12,875 nucleotides of DNA from Pseudomonadota bacterium (lineage in GTDB: Bacteria; Pseudomonadota; Gammaproteobacteria; Acidithiobacillales; Acidithiobacillaceae): the NCBI GenBank assembly GCA_021840785.1, contig JAKBXD010000044.1, positions 1-12,875 on the forward strand, in the 5' to 3' direction. The translations under genes were made by a program, and so were the position numbers. The notes below the pieces were generated by a model. It saw only the letters and a program-made list of their open reading frames with translations, was not told the origin of the DNA and ran no database searches. Shown here one piece after another: positions 1-9,100 of this stretch. Numbering within the stretch: position 1 is the first letter of the stretch; the number at the start of each line of letters is the position of its first letter.

Positions 1-1
1 T

Positions 2-1096
2 TACCCCTGCTATTGCAGTGCCGATGATCTGGCCGCCGAGCGCGCCGTGCAGCGCTCGGCGGGGAAAGCACCACGTTATGGAGGACGCTGTCGGTATCTC
101 AGCGCCGAGGCGCGGGCCGCGCGGGAGGCGGCGGGTATGCGACCCACGCTGCGCTTCCATATTCCCGACCAAGGCACCCTCAGCGTGCCCGATCTGGTTT
201 GGGGCGAGCGTCATTATGCATTGGCTGATCTGGGGGACTTTGTCATCCGCCGCAGTGACGGCAGCCCGGCATTTTTCTTTGCCAACGCGATCGACGATGC
301 GTTGATGGGGGTGAATCTGGTCTTGCGCGGTGAGGACCACCTCACCAATACTCCCCGGCAAATTCTGATCTTGCAGGCGCTGGGCTTGCCGGTGCCGGAC
401 TACGGCCATCTGCCCTTATTGCTGGGTGCCGACGGTCAGCCTCTGTCCAAGCGATACGGGGCGGTCAGCTTGCGCGGCCTGCGCGAGGCTGGCTATCTGG
501 CCCCGGCGGTGCTTAACTACCTCGCCCGTCTGGGGCATCATTACAGCGCGACAGGCTTTCTGGATAGTGTCGCCCTGGCGCAGGGCTTTGCGCTGACCCA
601 GATCAGTCGGGCGCCCAGCCATTTTGATATGGTGCAGTTGCAGCATTGGCAGCACGAAGCGGTACAGTCGCTGGACGATGCCGCTGTCTGGAACTGGTTG
701 GCGCCCCATCTGCAGGACAAAGTGCCGACGGGGCGGGAAATGTCTTTTGTCGCCGCGGCGCGCGCCAATATTGTACTGCCCGCCGATGCGCTGGATTGGG
801 CCGAGCGCTGCTTTGCCACCCCCGTAATGGCCGCTGAGGCCGCTGAGGCTATCATCGGTGTGAGTCCTGGATTCTGGTCCGCTGCCCAGACGACGCTGCA
901 GGCCGCAGGTGGCGACTACCGACTCTGGACCAAAGCCTTGCAGCAAGCCAGCGGGCAGCGCGGTAAGGCGCTGTTCATGCCCCTGCGCGCCGCACTTACC
1001 GGGCTCACCCACGGACCGGAACTGGCGGCGCTCCTTCCCCTCATCGGTGAAACGCGCGCGTTGACGCGTCTTCATGCCGCTGCCCAACGCTCCTGA
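2..1096 (+). CDS. gltX: Glutamyl-tRNA synthetase, 3' part (start outside window)
   Basis: Class I synthetase that attaches glutamate to tRNA(Glu) in the cytoplasm, and in non-discriminating forms also to tRNA(Gln). The frame is open from base 2 and 364 residues are visible of a family length near 470, so about 100 residues including the HIGH motif lie upstream. Visible: the zinc-knuckle start PCYCS, then PRYGGRCRYL; the LRGEDHLTNTPRQ segment of the catalytic fold; the KMSKS-equivalent as PLSKRYGAVSL; and the C-terminal anticodon-binding signature GKALFMPLRAALTG followed by GPEL. Two points are slightly unusual: the first Lys of KLSKR is Pro, and the Zn-ligand position that is His in E. coli (CRH) is Tyr here (CRY). 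cysS follows after 21 bases, suggesting one transcript. Identity as GluRS is secure. Whether it is discriminating, or one of two paralogues, cannot be read from this fragment. Confidence 0.95.
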   Translation, partial: YPCYCSADDLAAERAVQRSAGKAPRYGGRCRYLSAEARAAREAAGMRPTLRFHIPDQGTLSVPDLVWGERHYALADLGDFVIRRSDGSPAFFFANAIDDALMGVNLVLRGEDHLTNTPRQILILQALGLPVPDYGHLPLLLGADGQPLSKRYGAVSLRGLREAGYLAPAVLNYLARLGHHYSATGFLDSVALAQGFALTQISRAPSHFDMVQLQHWQHEAVQSLDDAAVWNWLAPHLQDKVPTGREMSFVAAARANIVLPADALDWAERCFATPVMAAEAAEAIIGVSPGFWSAAQTTLQAAGGDYRLWTKALQQASGQRGKALFMPLRAALTGLTHGPELAALLPLIGETRALTRLHAAAQRS

Positions 1097-1117
1097 ACGC
1101 TTGTCGAGGCCGAAAAT

Positions 1118-2506
1118 ATGACCACCCTGCCGGTACTGACCCTCTATGACACCCTGCGCCGCGGTAAAACTCCGCTGGAGGTGCTGCGCCCTAATCATGT
1201 GGGACTGTATGTCTGCGGGATGACGGTGTACGACTTCTGTCATCTTGGCCACGCCCGGGTCATGGTCACCTTTGATACGGTGGTGCGCTATCTGCGTGAG
1301 CGCGGCTACGAGGTGACTTACGTCCGCAATATCACCGATATCGACGATAAAATCATTCGTCGGGCGTTGGAGTGTGGCGAATCGATCCAGTCTCTCACGG
1401 CACGCTTCATCGACGCCATGCACGAAGATGAGGCGGCGTTGCTCTGCCGGCGCCCTGATCTGGAACCGCGGGCGACGGAGCACGTGGGTGCCATGCAAAC
1501 CCTGATCGGCGAACTCATCAACAGCGGGCATGCCTATGCGGCGGCCAATGGCGATGTGTACTACGCGGTGCGCAGCTTCCCGGAATACGGGCGTTTGTCC
1601 GGCAAATCCATTGACGAGTTGACGTCGGGCGCGCGGGTGGATATTGGTGAAGACAAGCGTGATCCTCTGGACTTTGCCCTGTGGAAGGCGGCCAAGCCCG
1701 GCGAGCCGTCCTGGGCCTCCCCCTGGGGAGAAGGGCGGCCCGGTTGGCATATCGAATGTTCCGCCATGTCTGCCGATGCCCTGGGTTGTGCCTTTGATAT
1801 TCACGGTGGTGGTGCGGATCTGCAATTCCCGCATCATGAGAATGAAATCGCTCAGTCACAGGGCGCAGGCTGCGCTTTTGCCCATTACTGGATGCACAAC
1901 GGTTTTGTCCGCATCAACGACGAGAAAATGTCCAAGTCCCTGAATAATTTCTTCACGGTACGGGAACTCTTGCCCCGTTATTCGGGCGAGGTGCTGCGCT
2001 TTTTCATCCTGTCCAGCCATTACCGCAGCCCGCTGAACTATGGGGAAGAGGCGCTGGAGCAGGCCAAGGCCGGCCTCACCCGGCTCTACACCGTCCTGCG
2101 CGGGATGCCCGGGCGCAAGATCGTGGCGGAGCTGGGTAGCGAGTGGCGGGAGCGTTTTCATACGGCCATGAGTGATGACTTCCATACACCAGCGGCTCTG
2201 GCGGTGCTCTTTGACTTGACCCGCGAGATTAATCGCCTGCGGGATGAGGGCAGTGAAGTTGCTGCACCGCTGGCTACCTTATTACGGGAACTGGCGGGAG
2301 TGCTGGGCTTGCTGCAACAAGACGCAGAGGATTTTCTCCGCGGCGATGAGACGAATACCCACTGGATTGAGGAGCGTATCGCCGCGCGCGCCGCGGCGCG
2401 GCTGGCCCGCGATTTCGCCGGTGCCGATGGGATCCGGCAGGAATTGACAGCCGCTGGGGTCATTCTCGAAGATGGCCCCGGAGGCACGACATGGCGGCAG
2501 GAATAA
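1118..2506 (+). CDS. cysS: Cysteinyl-tRNA synthetase
   Basis: Cytoplasmic class I synthetase, monomeric in E. coli, that charges tRNA(Cys) with cysteine. The 462-residue length matches the E. coli enzyme (461). Visible motifs: YVCGMTVYD with zinc ligand C33; the HIGH motif as HLGHA at 42-46; ITDIDDKII at 72-80; IECS with C214; [14 protein letters not shown] supplying H239 and E243; and KMSKS at 270-274 within [12 protein letters not shown]. The four zinc ligands (Cys, Cys, His, Glu) thus all appear conserved. The ATG is preceded by GAGG at 1106-1109 with 8-base spacing, and the protein starts a few residues before the usual N-terminus, so the start is well supported. It follows gltX by 21 bases and converges with rne. 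It draws on the same cysteine pool that CysE and IscS, about 8-10 kb away, make and use; that link is metabolic, not operonic. Confidence 0.98.
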   Translation: MTTLPVLTLYDTLRRGKTPLEVLRPNHVGLYVCGMTVYDFCHLGHARVMVTFDTVVRYLRERGYEVTYVRNITDIDDKIIRRALECGESIQSLTARFIDAMHEDEAALLCRRPDLEPRATEHVGAMQTLIGELINSGHAYAAANGDVYYAVRSFPEYGRLSGKSIDELTSGARVDIGEDKRDPLDFALWKAAKPGEPSWASPWGEGRPGWHIECSAMSADALGCAFDIHGGGADLQFPHHENEIAQSQGAGCAFAHYWMHNGFVRINDEKMSKSLNNFFTVRELLPRYSGEVLRFFILSSHYRSPLNYGEEALEQAKAGLTRLYTVLRGMPGRKIVAELGSEWRERFHTAMSDDFHTPAALAVLFDLTREINRLRDEGSEVAAPLATLLRELAGVLGLLQQDAEDFLRGDETNTHWIEERIAARAAARLARDFAGADGIRQELTAAGVILEDGPGGTTWRQE

Positions 2507-2548
2507 GACACTGCCACTCGCTCAACCCGGGCACTTAAGTTAGGCTCC

Positions 2549-4819
2549 TCAGCCTTCGTCCAGTGGGAAAGACTGCTGCTCACCTTCGCTGGGAACGGCA
2601 ACCGATACGGGCTCCTGTTGCATTGCGGGCAGTATGGATTCTTCCGGAATTGCCGCGTTGACGGATTCCTGAACGATTTCAGGCACGGGCTCCGCTGTCG
2701 TTGGCTGCCCGGTGGGGTAGAGGTGCTCTTCTAGCGAATCCCTTTCGATGGTCGCAGCGGCGACTGGAATCGGCGCCGTGGCGGGAACCAGCATCTGGTG
2801 CCAGTCGGCGGCGGCAGGTACCGTGCCGGGATAGACGAGTTCTTCCGGAACATGGGCGTCATCCGCTGGGCCCGCCAGCTGATCCTTATCCTGGAAGCCC
2901 TCTGTCGTGTAGGTGCCCTCGGTATTTTCCCCGCCCTGAGTGGAGCGCCGGGCGCGCGCGCGGCGTCCACCACGCCGCCGCCGCCGACTGTTGCGGTCTT
3001 CGCTGTTGGTTTCCTGGGTACCGGTGCCCATCTCGCTGGTCTGCTCCGTGCTCGTCGGCGGTTCAGCGCCACCGGTCTCCGCCAGGAAGGTCGCTGCGTC
3101 AACCGGCACATAGCGGGATACCAGTGCCCGTACCAGGCGGGCCAGAATACCCTCTTCCGGTGGAATGATCTTGGCGGGCGCTTTCGCCTTCGGGCCGCTG
3201 GGTGCCGGTGGTGTGCGCAGTGGCGGCAGCACCGTGGGCGGCGGCGGCGCGGTTAACGGACTCAGTGCCGCTGATTCGTTCGGCGGACGGCTGGGGCGTG
3301 CAGGCAGAGTGCTGTTGTCGCTGCCGGCGACTGTCGCCGCTCGACTGCTGTCGCCTTCCACACGCGTCCGCTGAATCTGATAATGGGGCGTGACCATGTC
3401 CGGCGAGGGAATGATCAGGATGCGGGTGTCGGTCTTTGCTTCCAGTTCCAGAATCGGGCGGCGTTTCTCGTTGAGCAGATACACGGCCACATCCACCGGC
3501 ACCCGACACTCTATCTCTGCGGCACCGGCTTTCATGCACTCCTCATACAGCAGGCGCAGGACGTGCATACTGGTGGCTTCGCAGCCCCGTATCTGACCGG
3601 TACCGTTACAGCGTGGGCAGGGTTCGGAAGAAGCTTCTTCCAGGCTGGCGCCGAGACGTTGTCGGGACATTTCCATGAGACCAAAGCGGGAGATGCGCCC
3701 CAACTGTACCCGGGCCCGGTCCAGCTTGAGGGCGTCCTTGAGCTTGCTCTCCACTTCGCGCTGGTGCTTGGGGGATTCCATGTCGATGAAGTCGACCACG
3801 ATGAGCCCACCCAGATCGCGCAGGCGAATCTGCCGGGCGATCTCCTCGGCGGCTTCCAGATTGGTCTGGAAGGCGGTCTCCGCGATATCCTGGCCCTTGG
3901 TTGCGCGGCCCGAGTTTACATCCACGGCCACCAGCGCCTCGGTATGGTCGATGACGATGGCGCCCCCTGACTCCAGGCGCACTTCGCGACTGAAGGCGGA
4001 TTCAATCTGCTGCTCAATTTGATAGCGGGAGAAGAGGGGCACGTCATTGTCGTAATACTTCAGGCGATGCACCATTTTTGGCATCATGGAGCCCATGAAT
4101 TGTACCGCGGCGTGGTAGGCTCCCTCCTCGTCGATCAGCACTTCCCCGAAATCTTCGGAGAAGTGATCGCGCAGGGCGCGCACCACGACGTTACCCTCCT
4201 GATAAATCAGGAGGGGGGCGGCACGCGGTGCCGCTGTATCGAGGATGGCCTGCCAGATCTGTTTGAGATACTCCAGATCGCGCTGCAAGGCCTCCAGTTC
4301 CTGACCAATCCCCGCGGTGCGGGCGATGACGCCCATGTTTTCGGGGATGTCCAGGAGTTGCAGGTGCTGGCGGATCTGGGTGCGATCCTCGCCTTCGATG
4401 CGCCGGGAGACGCCACCGGCACGGGGGTTATTCGGCATCAACACCAGATAGCGTCCGGCCAGACTGACGAAGGTGGTGAGTGCCGCACCTTTGCTGGAGC
4501 GCTCTTCCTTGTCCACCTGAACGATGATTTCCTGACCTTCCCGCACCAGATCCTGAATGCGTTTGCGGCCCTGTTCCTGTTGCAGGAAGTATTCCCGGGC
4601 GATTTCCTTGAGGGGCAGAAAACCGTGCCGCTCGGCGCCGTAATCGACGAAGGCGGCTTCGAGGCTGGGCTCCACACGGGTAATTCTACCCTTGTATATA
4701 TTGCTTTTTTTCTGTTCCCGGTAAGCGCGTTCAATGTCCAGATCGAGGAGTTTTTGACCATCTACCAAAGCCACCCGCAACTCCTCTGCGTGGGTAGCGT
4801 TAATCAACATCCGTTTCAT
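2549..4819 (-). CDS. rne: Ribonuclease E, short C-terminal region
   Basis: Endoribonuclease that initiates mRNA decay and processes rRNA and tRNA precursors, cutting AU-rich single strands. The start [22 protein letters not shown] is almost identical to E. coli Rne, fixing the ATG at 4817-4819. N-terminal half: S1 RNA-binding domain at about residues 37-120; RNase H-like and 5'-sensor region; DNase I-like catalytic core with AVDVNSGR (Mg-binding D300) and VVDFIDM (D343), spaced exactly as D303 and D346 of E. coli; and the zinc-link CPRC at 401-404. After about residue 490 the protein is low complexity and presumably disordered: a Pro-rich stretch (526-545), a putative amphipathic helix [14 protein letters not shown] (558-571) that could be a membrane anchor, an Arg-rich patch (611-625) that probably binds RNA, and an acidic tail. 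At 756 residues it is far shorter than the 1061 of E. coli but longer than RNase G (about 490), and the scaffold half supports RNase E rather than RNase G. It is divergent from rluC, as in E. coli. Confidence 0.96.
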   Translation of the reverse strand: MKRMLINATHAEELRVALVDGQKLLDLDIERAYREQKKSNIYKGRITRVEPSLEAAFVDYGAERHGFLPLKEIAREYFLQQEQGRKRIQDLVREGQEIIVQVDKEERSSKGAALTTFVSLAGRYLVLMPNNPRAGGVSRRIEGEDRTQIRQHLQLLDIPENMGVIARTAGIGQELEALQRDLEYLKQIWQAILDTAAPRAAPLLIYQEGNVVVRALRDHFSEDFGEVLIDEEGAYHAAVQFMGSMMPKMVHRLKYYDNDVPLFSRYQIEQQIESAFSREVRLESGGAIVIDHTEALVAVDVNSGRATKGQDIAETAFQTNLEAAEEIARQIRLRDLGGLIVVDFIDMESPKHQREVESKLKDALKLDRARVQLGRISRFGLMEMSRQRLGASLEEASSEPCPRCNGTGQIRGCEATSMHVLRLLYEECMKAGAAEIECRVPVDVAVYLLNEKRRPILELEAKTDTRILIIPSPDMVTPHYQIQRTRVEGDSSRAATVAGSDNSTLPARPSRPPNESAALSPLTAPPPPTVLPPLRTPPAPSGPKAKAPAKIIPPEEGILARLVRALVSRYVPVDAATFLAETGGAEPPTSTEQTSEMGTGTQETNSEDRNSRRRRRGGRRARARRSTQGGENTEGTYTTEGFQDKDQLAGPADDAHVPEELVYPGTVPAAADWHQMLVPATAPIPVAAATIERDSLEEHLYPTGQPTTAEPVPEIVQESVNAAIPEESILPAMQQEPVSVAVPSEGEQQSFPLDEG

Positions 4820-4923
4820 AAGTTCTTCTTTCTCCGGCGCTCAACCCGCAAGCCCGGAAGGACCCGTCAGGGAGCGCAGCGTTTGTAATTGGGACCGGCG
4901 GGGGTTGCCCGGCGCTGCTGAAA

Positions 4924-4957
4924 TTGGGGTTGCGCTCCGGAAAGCGCAGCACCCCAA
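4924..4957 (-). promoter_or_regulatory. Strong hairpin at the 5' end of the predicted rne leader
   Basis: Arms 4924-4936 and 4943-4957 pair over 13 bp (TTGGGGT with ACCCCAA, TGCGCT with AGCGCA), with a 6-base loop and a 2-base bulge at 4949-4950. No T-run follows on either strand, so it does not look like an intrinsic terminator. If rne starts near 4956 the hairpin would form the extreme 5' end of its mRNA. In E. coli the rne leader carries hairpins through which RNase E limits its own synthesis; a similar role here is inferred from position and structure only. Confidence 0.45.
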
Positions 4958-4958
4958 G

Positions 4959-4987
4959 TCGAAATATAAGCTATAAAAGAATAGAAT
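4959..4987 (+). promoter_or_regulatory. Putative sigma70 promoter for rluC
   Basis: TCGAAA (4959-4964; 4 of 6 to TTGACA) and TAGAAT (4982-4987; 5 of 6 to TATAAT) are spaced by 17 bases. The predicted start near 4994 leaves about 25 bases before the rluC ATG, a normal leader. It lies in the same AT-rich patch as the opposing rne promoter. Not verified. Confidence 0.4.
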
Positions 4988-4992
4988 CGCAA
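4963..4992 (-). promoter_or_regulatory. Putative sigma70 promoter for rne
   Basis: Read on the minus strand, TTGCGA (4992-4987; 4 of 6 to TTGACA) and TATATT (4968-4963; 5 of 6 to TATAAT) are separated by 18 bases in the only AT-rich patch of the rne/rluC divergent region. Transcription would begin near 4956, giving a leader of about 137 bases. This is pattern matching only. The promoter overlaps the proposed rluC promoter on the other strand, so the two may compete. Confidence 0.4.
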
Positions 4993-5018
4993 ATTAAAAG
5001 CGCAGAGACAGGGTAAAC

Positions 5019-5972
5019 ATGGCAGAAAATGTGGTGCGGCAATGGCTGGTAAGTGATGCGGAAGCGGGGCAAAGGCTGGATAACTTTCTCTTGCGGGTGA
5101 TGAAAGGCGTGCCGCGTTCCCACATCTACAAAATCCTGCGCAGCGGTGAAGTGCGGGTGAATAAGGGACGGGCGCGACCGTACTACCATCTGGCTGAGGG
5201 GGACGTACTGCGTTTGCCGCCGGTGCGGGTGGCGGAGCCTGGCGATCCTGCCCTGCTGCCTGCCTACCTGCAGAGCCAGCTGGAAGCCGCTGTCCTGTAT
5301 GAAGATACTCATCTGCTGGTGTTGGACAAACCCAGCGGGCTGGCCGTGCATGGTGGTTCGGGTCTGAGTTGGGGCATCATCGAAGCGCTGCGCCAGTTGC
5401 GGCCTGATGCCCGTGAACTGGAGCTGGTACACCGCCTGGACCGCGACACCTCCGGCTGTCTGATACTGAGTAAAAAACGCTCGGCGCTGCGTGCGCTCCA
5501 TGAAGCCCTGCGGGAAGGCCTCATGGAGAAGCGCTATCTGGCGCTGGCGGCGGGTGACTGGCAGGGGAAGGCGCGTGCCGTGCATCTGGCCCTGCGCAAG
5601 AACACCCTGCAGTCCGGCGAGCGCATGGTGCGGGTGGACCCGGTGGAGGGTAAGGCCGCACATACGCGTTTTCTGCCACTGGAACATTTCCCCGGCGCGG
5701 TGCTGCTGCAGGCTGATCTCGATACCGGGCGTACACACCAGATTCGGGTTCACCTGCAAGCGATTGGGCATGCGGTGGCAGGCGATGAGAAATACGGCGA
5801 TGCGGTCTTCAACCAGCATCTGCGCACCCTGGGTCTGCGGCGACTTTTTTTGCATGCGGCCCTGGTGGCCTTCCGTCACCCGCAGGACGGCCGACCCATG
5901 CGCATCGAGGCTCCGCTGCCGGCTGATCTGCGAAGCATTCTAACGCGGTTGCGTAAGCCGTCCGCCGGGTGA
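5019..5972 (+). CDS. rluC: 23S rRNA pseudouridine synthase, RluC type
   Basis: Isomerises specific uridines of 23S rRNA to pseudouridine (955, 2504 and 2580 in E. coli RluC). Layout of the 317 residues: N-terminal S4 RNA-binding domain (about 18-75, with RLDNFLLRVMKGVPRSHIYKIL), then the RluA-type catalytic domain with LDKPSGLAVHGG (102-113) and HRLDRDTSG (138-146), in which D141 is the catalytic Asp. Also present are the TGRTHQIRVH element and AGDEKYGD near residue 255. The length matches RluC, and the divergent position next to rne is the classical rne/rluC arrangement, which favours RluC over RluD or RluA. The start is the only ATG near the S4 domain and has a modest AGGG ribosome site at about 6 bases. 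No terminator is evident after the stop. Confidence 0.93.
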   Translation: MAENVVRQWLVSDAEAGQRLDNFLLRVMKGVPRSHIYKILRSGEVRVNKGRARPYYHLAEGDVLRLPPVRVAEPGDPALLPAYLQSQLEAAVLYEDTHLLVLDKPSGLAVHGGSGLSWGIIEALRQLRPDARELELVHRLDRDTSGCLILSKKRSALRALHEALREGLMEKRYLALAAGDWQGKARAVHLALRKNTLQSGERMVRVDPVEGKAAHTRFLPLEHFPGAVLLQADLDTGRTHQIRVHLQAIGHAVAGDEKYGDAVFNQHLRTLGLRRLFLHAALVAFRHPQDGRPMRIEAPLPADLRSILTRLRKPSAG

Positions 5973-5995
5973 TTTTGCCCCCCTGATTATTTTCG

Positions 5996-6007
5996 TATGT
6001 ATACATA
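5996..6007. repeat. Perfect 12-bp palindrome, candidate operator
   Basis: TATGTATACATA is its own reverse complement. It lies 23 bases after the rluC stop and about 180 bases before the c-di-GMP gene, in a 212-base gap. Its size and AT-rich sequence in GC-rich DNA suit a small dimeric regulator site, but no regulator is identified. The rest of the gap holds no clear promoter and no structure I can name. Confidence 0.3.
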
Positions 6008-6184
6008 AAAGGGAGTGATAGATTGTGGACGTGCAGGTGATTTCTCATAGGCCAAAATATCGGGGAAACTGCCATGATTGCAGCTCTCAGCCATGATGCC
6101 ATCCGACTGACTTTCCAGGAGTTGTTCCCGCTCAGTCCGTAACGAACCGAGCCATCGTCCTGTGCGAAGTAACCGAGGTGAATT

Positions 6185-9100
6185 TTGTCATCCACCGAAT
6201 ATCCAGTCCCTTCCGTCGATCTTCTTGCCAGCTATCATGAGTTTCTGGCGGCAGGGGTCGAAGCCTTCATTGTGGCCTTTTATCGGACGCTGGAGGCTAT
6301 TCCCGAGCGTGCGCAGGTATTGAACCGGCTTTCCCCGGAACGTTACCAACACCTGCGCACGGCGCAGGCACGCCATCTGCGTTTACTCCTGAGCCCGGAA
6401 ATGGAGACATCCTGGCGCGCGGACGCCCATCTGGCAGGCCGGACCCACTATCGTCATGGTGTGCTGCCGTCCTGGGTGGCCGACAGCTACGCCTTGTACT
6501 GGCGCCATCTTCTGGCACAAATAGAGCAGCCGGAAATTGCCGCGAGAGATCGTCACCTTCTGCGCTCTTTGCTGGTGGCGCGTCTGTTGCAGGATCTGGC
6601 CTGGCAGCTTGAAGGCTATGCCGAGGGCTCCGGTGATGTTCGAAACCTACTCCTGCACCTGGATCACCTGATGGTCGGCGCGGATTCCGAAGCAGCGATG
6701 ATCCCACAGATCATGGATTTCCTCATTCGGGAAGGCGGTGTCGACGGCGCCTGGTTCGGGTATCCGGACAGTGCTGGCAAGATGGTCATTATGGCGACCG
6801 CCGGAGCAGGTATGGCCGAGTATCTCTCGACCGTCACAGTCAGCATCGACGATACGCCGCAAGGCCAGGGACCGGCCGGGCGCGCATGGCGGACCGAGAA
6901 GGTGCAGGTCACACCGGACTGGGACAGCGACGCTTCCATGCGGCCGTGGCAGGAGCAGGCCCGACCTTTTGGCTGGAATTCCAACGCCGCCATCCCCATG
7001 GTCGATTCCAGCGGACGGAGTCGGAGCGTCCTTGCGCTGCTGAGTCGGGAGCGGGGCTTTTTTGGACACCCCGATCAGCAGATGATTCTCGCGCATCTCG
7101 CCGTGGTTCTGGGGCTCGCGTTGGAACGCTTGCATCTGATTGCGGAAGAGACCGTCCATCGGGAGACCCTGGAGCGGCTCAACACCCTGTATCACGCACT
7201 CATGGCCGAGGGGGATATCCTTCTGCGCGCGCGCAACGAGCGGGACCTTTTCAGGGAAACCTGTCGACGTCTTGCCATCAGCGATCTCTTCAGCGCGGCC
7301 TGGGTCGGCCATCCCAATGAAGAAGGCGTTATAAAATGTCTCGTTACGGCGGGGCGTGGTGCCCAAGCCTTCGACTCCATCCATCTGAGCGTGGCGGATA
7401 CCCCGGAGGGTCAGAGCCTTGCCGCCCGGGCCTGGCGGAGCGGACGCCTGCACTTTAGCAATGATTATCTGGCGGATCCTTCCCTGGCGTCGTTGAACGA
7501 TCTATTTCTGCGGCACCGCTGGCGTGCTTCCGCGGCCATTCCAATCTATCGACAAGGGGTGATCTGGGGCATCCTCGTTGTCGTTACCGATCGCACCGGG
7601 GTTTTTGACGAGGCGATACTGGGGTTGTTGGCGCGGATCGCCCGCCTCCTCAGCCACGGCCTCGATGAGATCGATCTTCGGGCGCGCCTCGACGCTGTCC
7701 ATGGCCAACAGGCTTGGCTCGCCGACCACGATCCCCTGACCGGACTGCCCAACCGCGCCGCCCTATCCCCGCGACTGCTGGACGCCATGGCGCGCGCCCT
7801 TCGTCATGAACGGATAATGGCGATAGGCATGTTGGACCTTGACAACTTCAAACCCATCAATGACCAATACGGTCATGCCGCTGGCGACGTCCTGCTGACC
7901 ACCTTTGCTGATCGTCTCCAGGGAGCGCTGCGGCAGACCGATTTCGTGGCCCGCCTCGGCGGTGACGAATTCGTCCTCGTCTTTGAAGACCTGAAAAACA
8001 TGGATGACCTGGAGTCGGTCCTCGCCCGGATCCAGGAGGCCATCGAGGCACCTTTTATGCTTCCCGGCGGGGACAGTGTGATCGTGGGGGGGAGTCTGGG
8101 GCTGACCTTCTACCCTTTCGACGACGGCGATCCTGATCAGTTGCTACGTCATGCGGACCAGGCCCTCTACACCATCAAGGAAGCAAAGAGAAATCGGGAG
8201 CGATTCTGGACCTATTATCACGCCAATACGGACACGGACGTGACCGCCCTTCGGCAAAGCATGAGCACCCTATTCGCTGCGGGAGGCTTGCGCGTCCATT
8301 ATCAACCCGTCATCGATCTCGAAAATGGTCAAGTGGTAGGTATGGAGGCGTTGGCGCGCTTGCTGGACGGCGCCGGTGAAATCCTCGCTCCTGCCCGTTT
8401 TCTATCGTTTCTTTCGGTAGACGAGCGCCGCGCCCTTACCCGGGCAGTCCTCGCTCAAGCGGTTCAGGATGTGGCTACCTGGGAAGCAGCGGGATTTCCA
8501 CTCAGCGTATCCGTCAATGTGGAACCGGAACTCCTCACCCATGACGCCTGCTTGCATTGCCTGACGGAAATCATCGGGCCGTCCGGGATCGATCCCGGAC
8601 GCATCACCCTGGAGATACTGGAGAATGGCGATTTTTTATCTATCGCCAGCGCTCGACAAAGGCTCCTGGAAATAAAGGCGACCGGCGTGCGTCTCGCCCT
8701 CGACGACGTTGGTAGTGCCTATTCCTCCCTGCTGCGGCTCAAGGAGCTGCCAATCGACAAGATCAAACTGGACCAAAGTTTCGTGCGGGAGTTGGCGCGA
8801 CGGCCGGACAATCTGCATTTTGTGCATAGCCTCCTGGGCCTCGCTCAGGGCTTGGGGGTGGGCTTCGTGGCGGAGGGTGCGGAAACACCGGAAATCCTGG
8901 ATGCCCTGAGTGCCCTCGGCGTATCACAGGCGCAGGGGTACGCCATCGCGTGCCCCATGCCTGCCGCAGAAATGCTGTCCTGGCTCCGGGCGTACACCCC
9001 GGCTCCCTATCATGGACCGAAATCACTGCTCGGATTATACGCCTGTCATTTACGCTTCAGCGACACCATGAAAACGCTTCTGATGCAGGTTCCGATGGTT

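Noticed and set aside
416..1837. Long 473-residue minus-strand frame across gltX and cysS
   Set aside because: Antisense to two clear synthetase genes; rich in R, H, Q and G as expected from the opposite strand of GC-rich coding DNA.
2542..2555. Small hairpin AGGCT-CCTC-AGCCT at the cysS/rne convergence
   Set aside because: Only a 5-bp stem, overlapping the rne stop, with no T-run on either strand; not enough to call a terminator.
4019..4888. 289-residue plus-strand frame opposite rne
   Set aside because: Lies within the conserved S1 and core coding region of rne on the other strand; no family resemblance.
6074..6142. 22-codon reading frame upstream of the c-di-GMP gene, preceded by GGGGA
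   Set aside because: No recognisable leader features, and such short frames are expected by chance; no attenuator structure follows.
6010..6184. c-di-GMP riboswitch ahead of the c-di-GMP gene
   Set aside because: I looked for a GEMM-like conserved core and paired arms and saw neither.
5809..6195. 128-residue minus-strand frame spanning the rluC 3' end and the intergenic gap
   Set aside because: Most of it is antisense to rluC, the protein resembles no family I know, and no ribosome site is evident.
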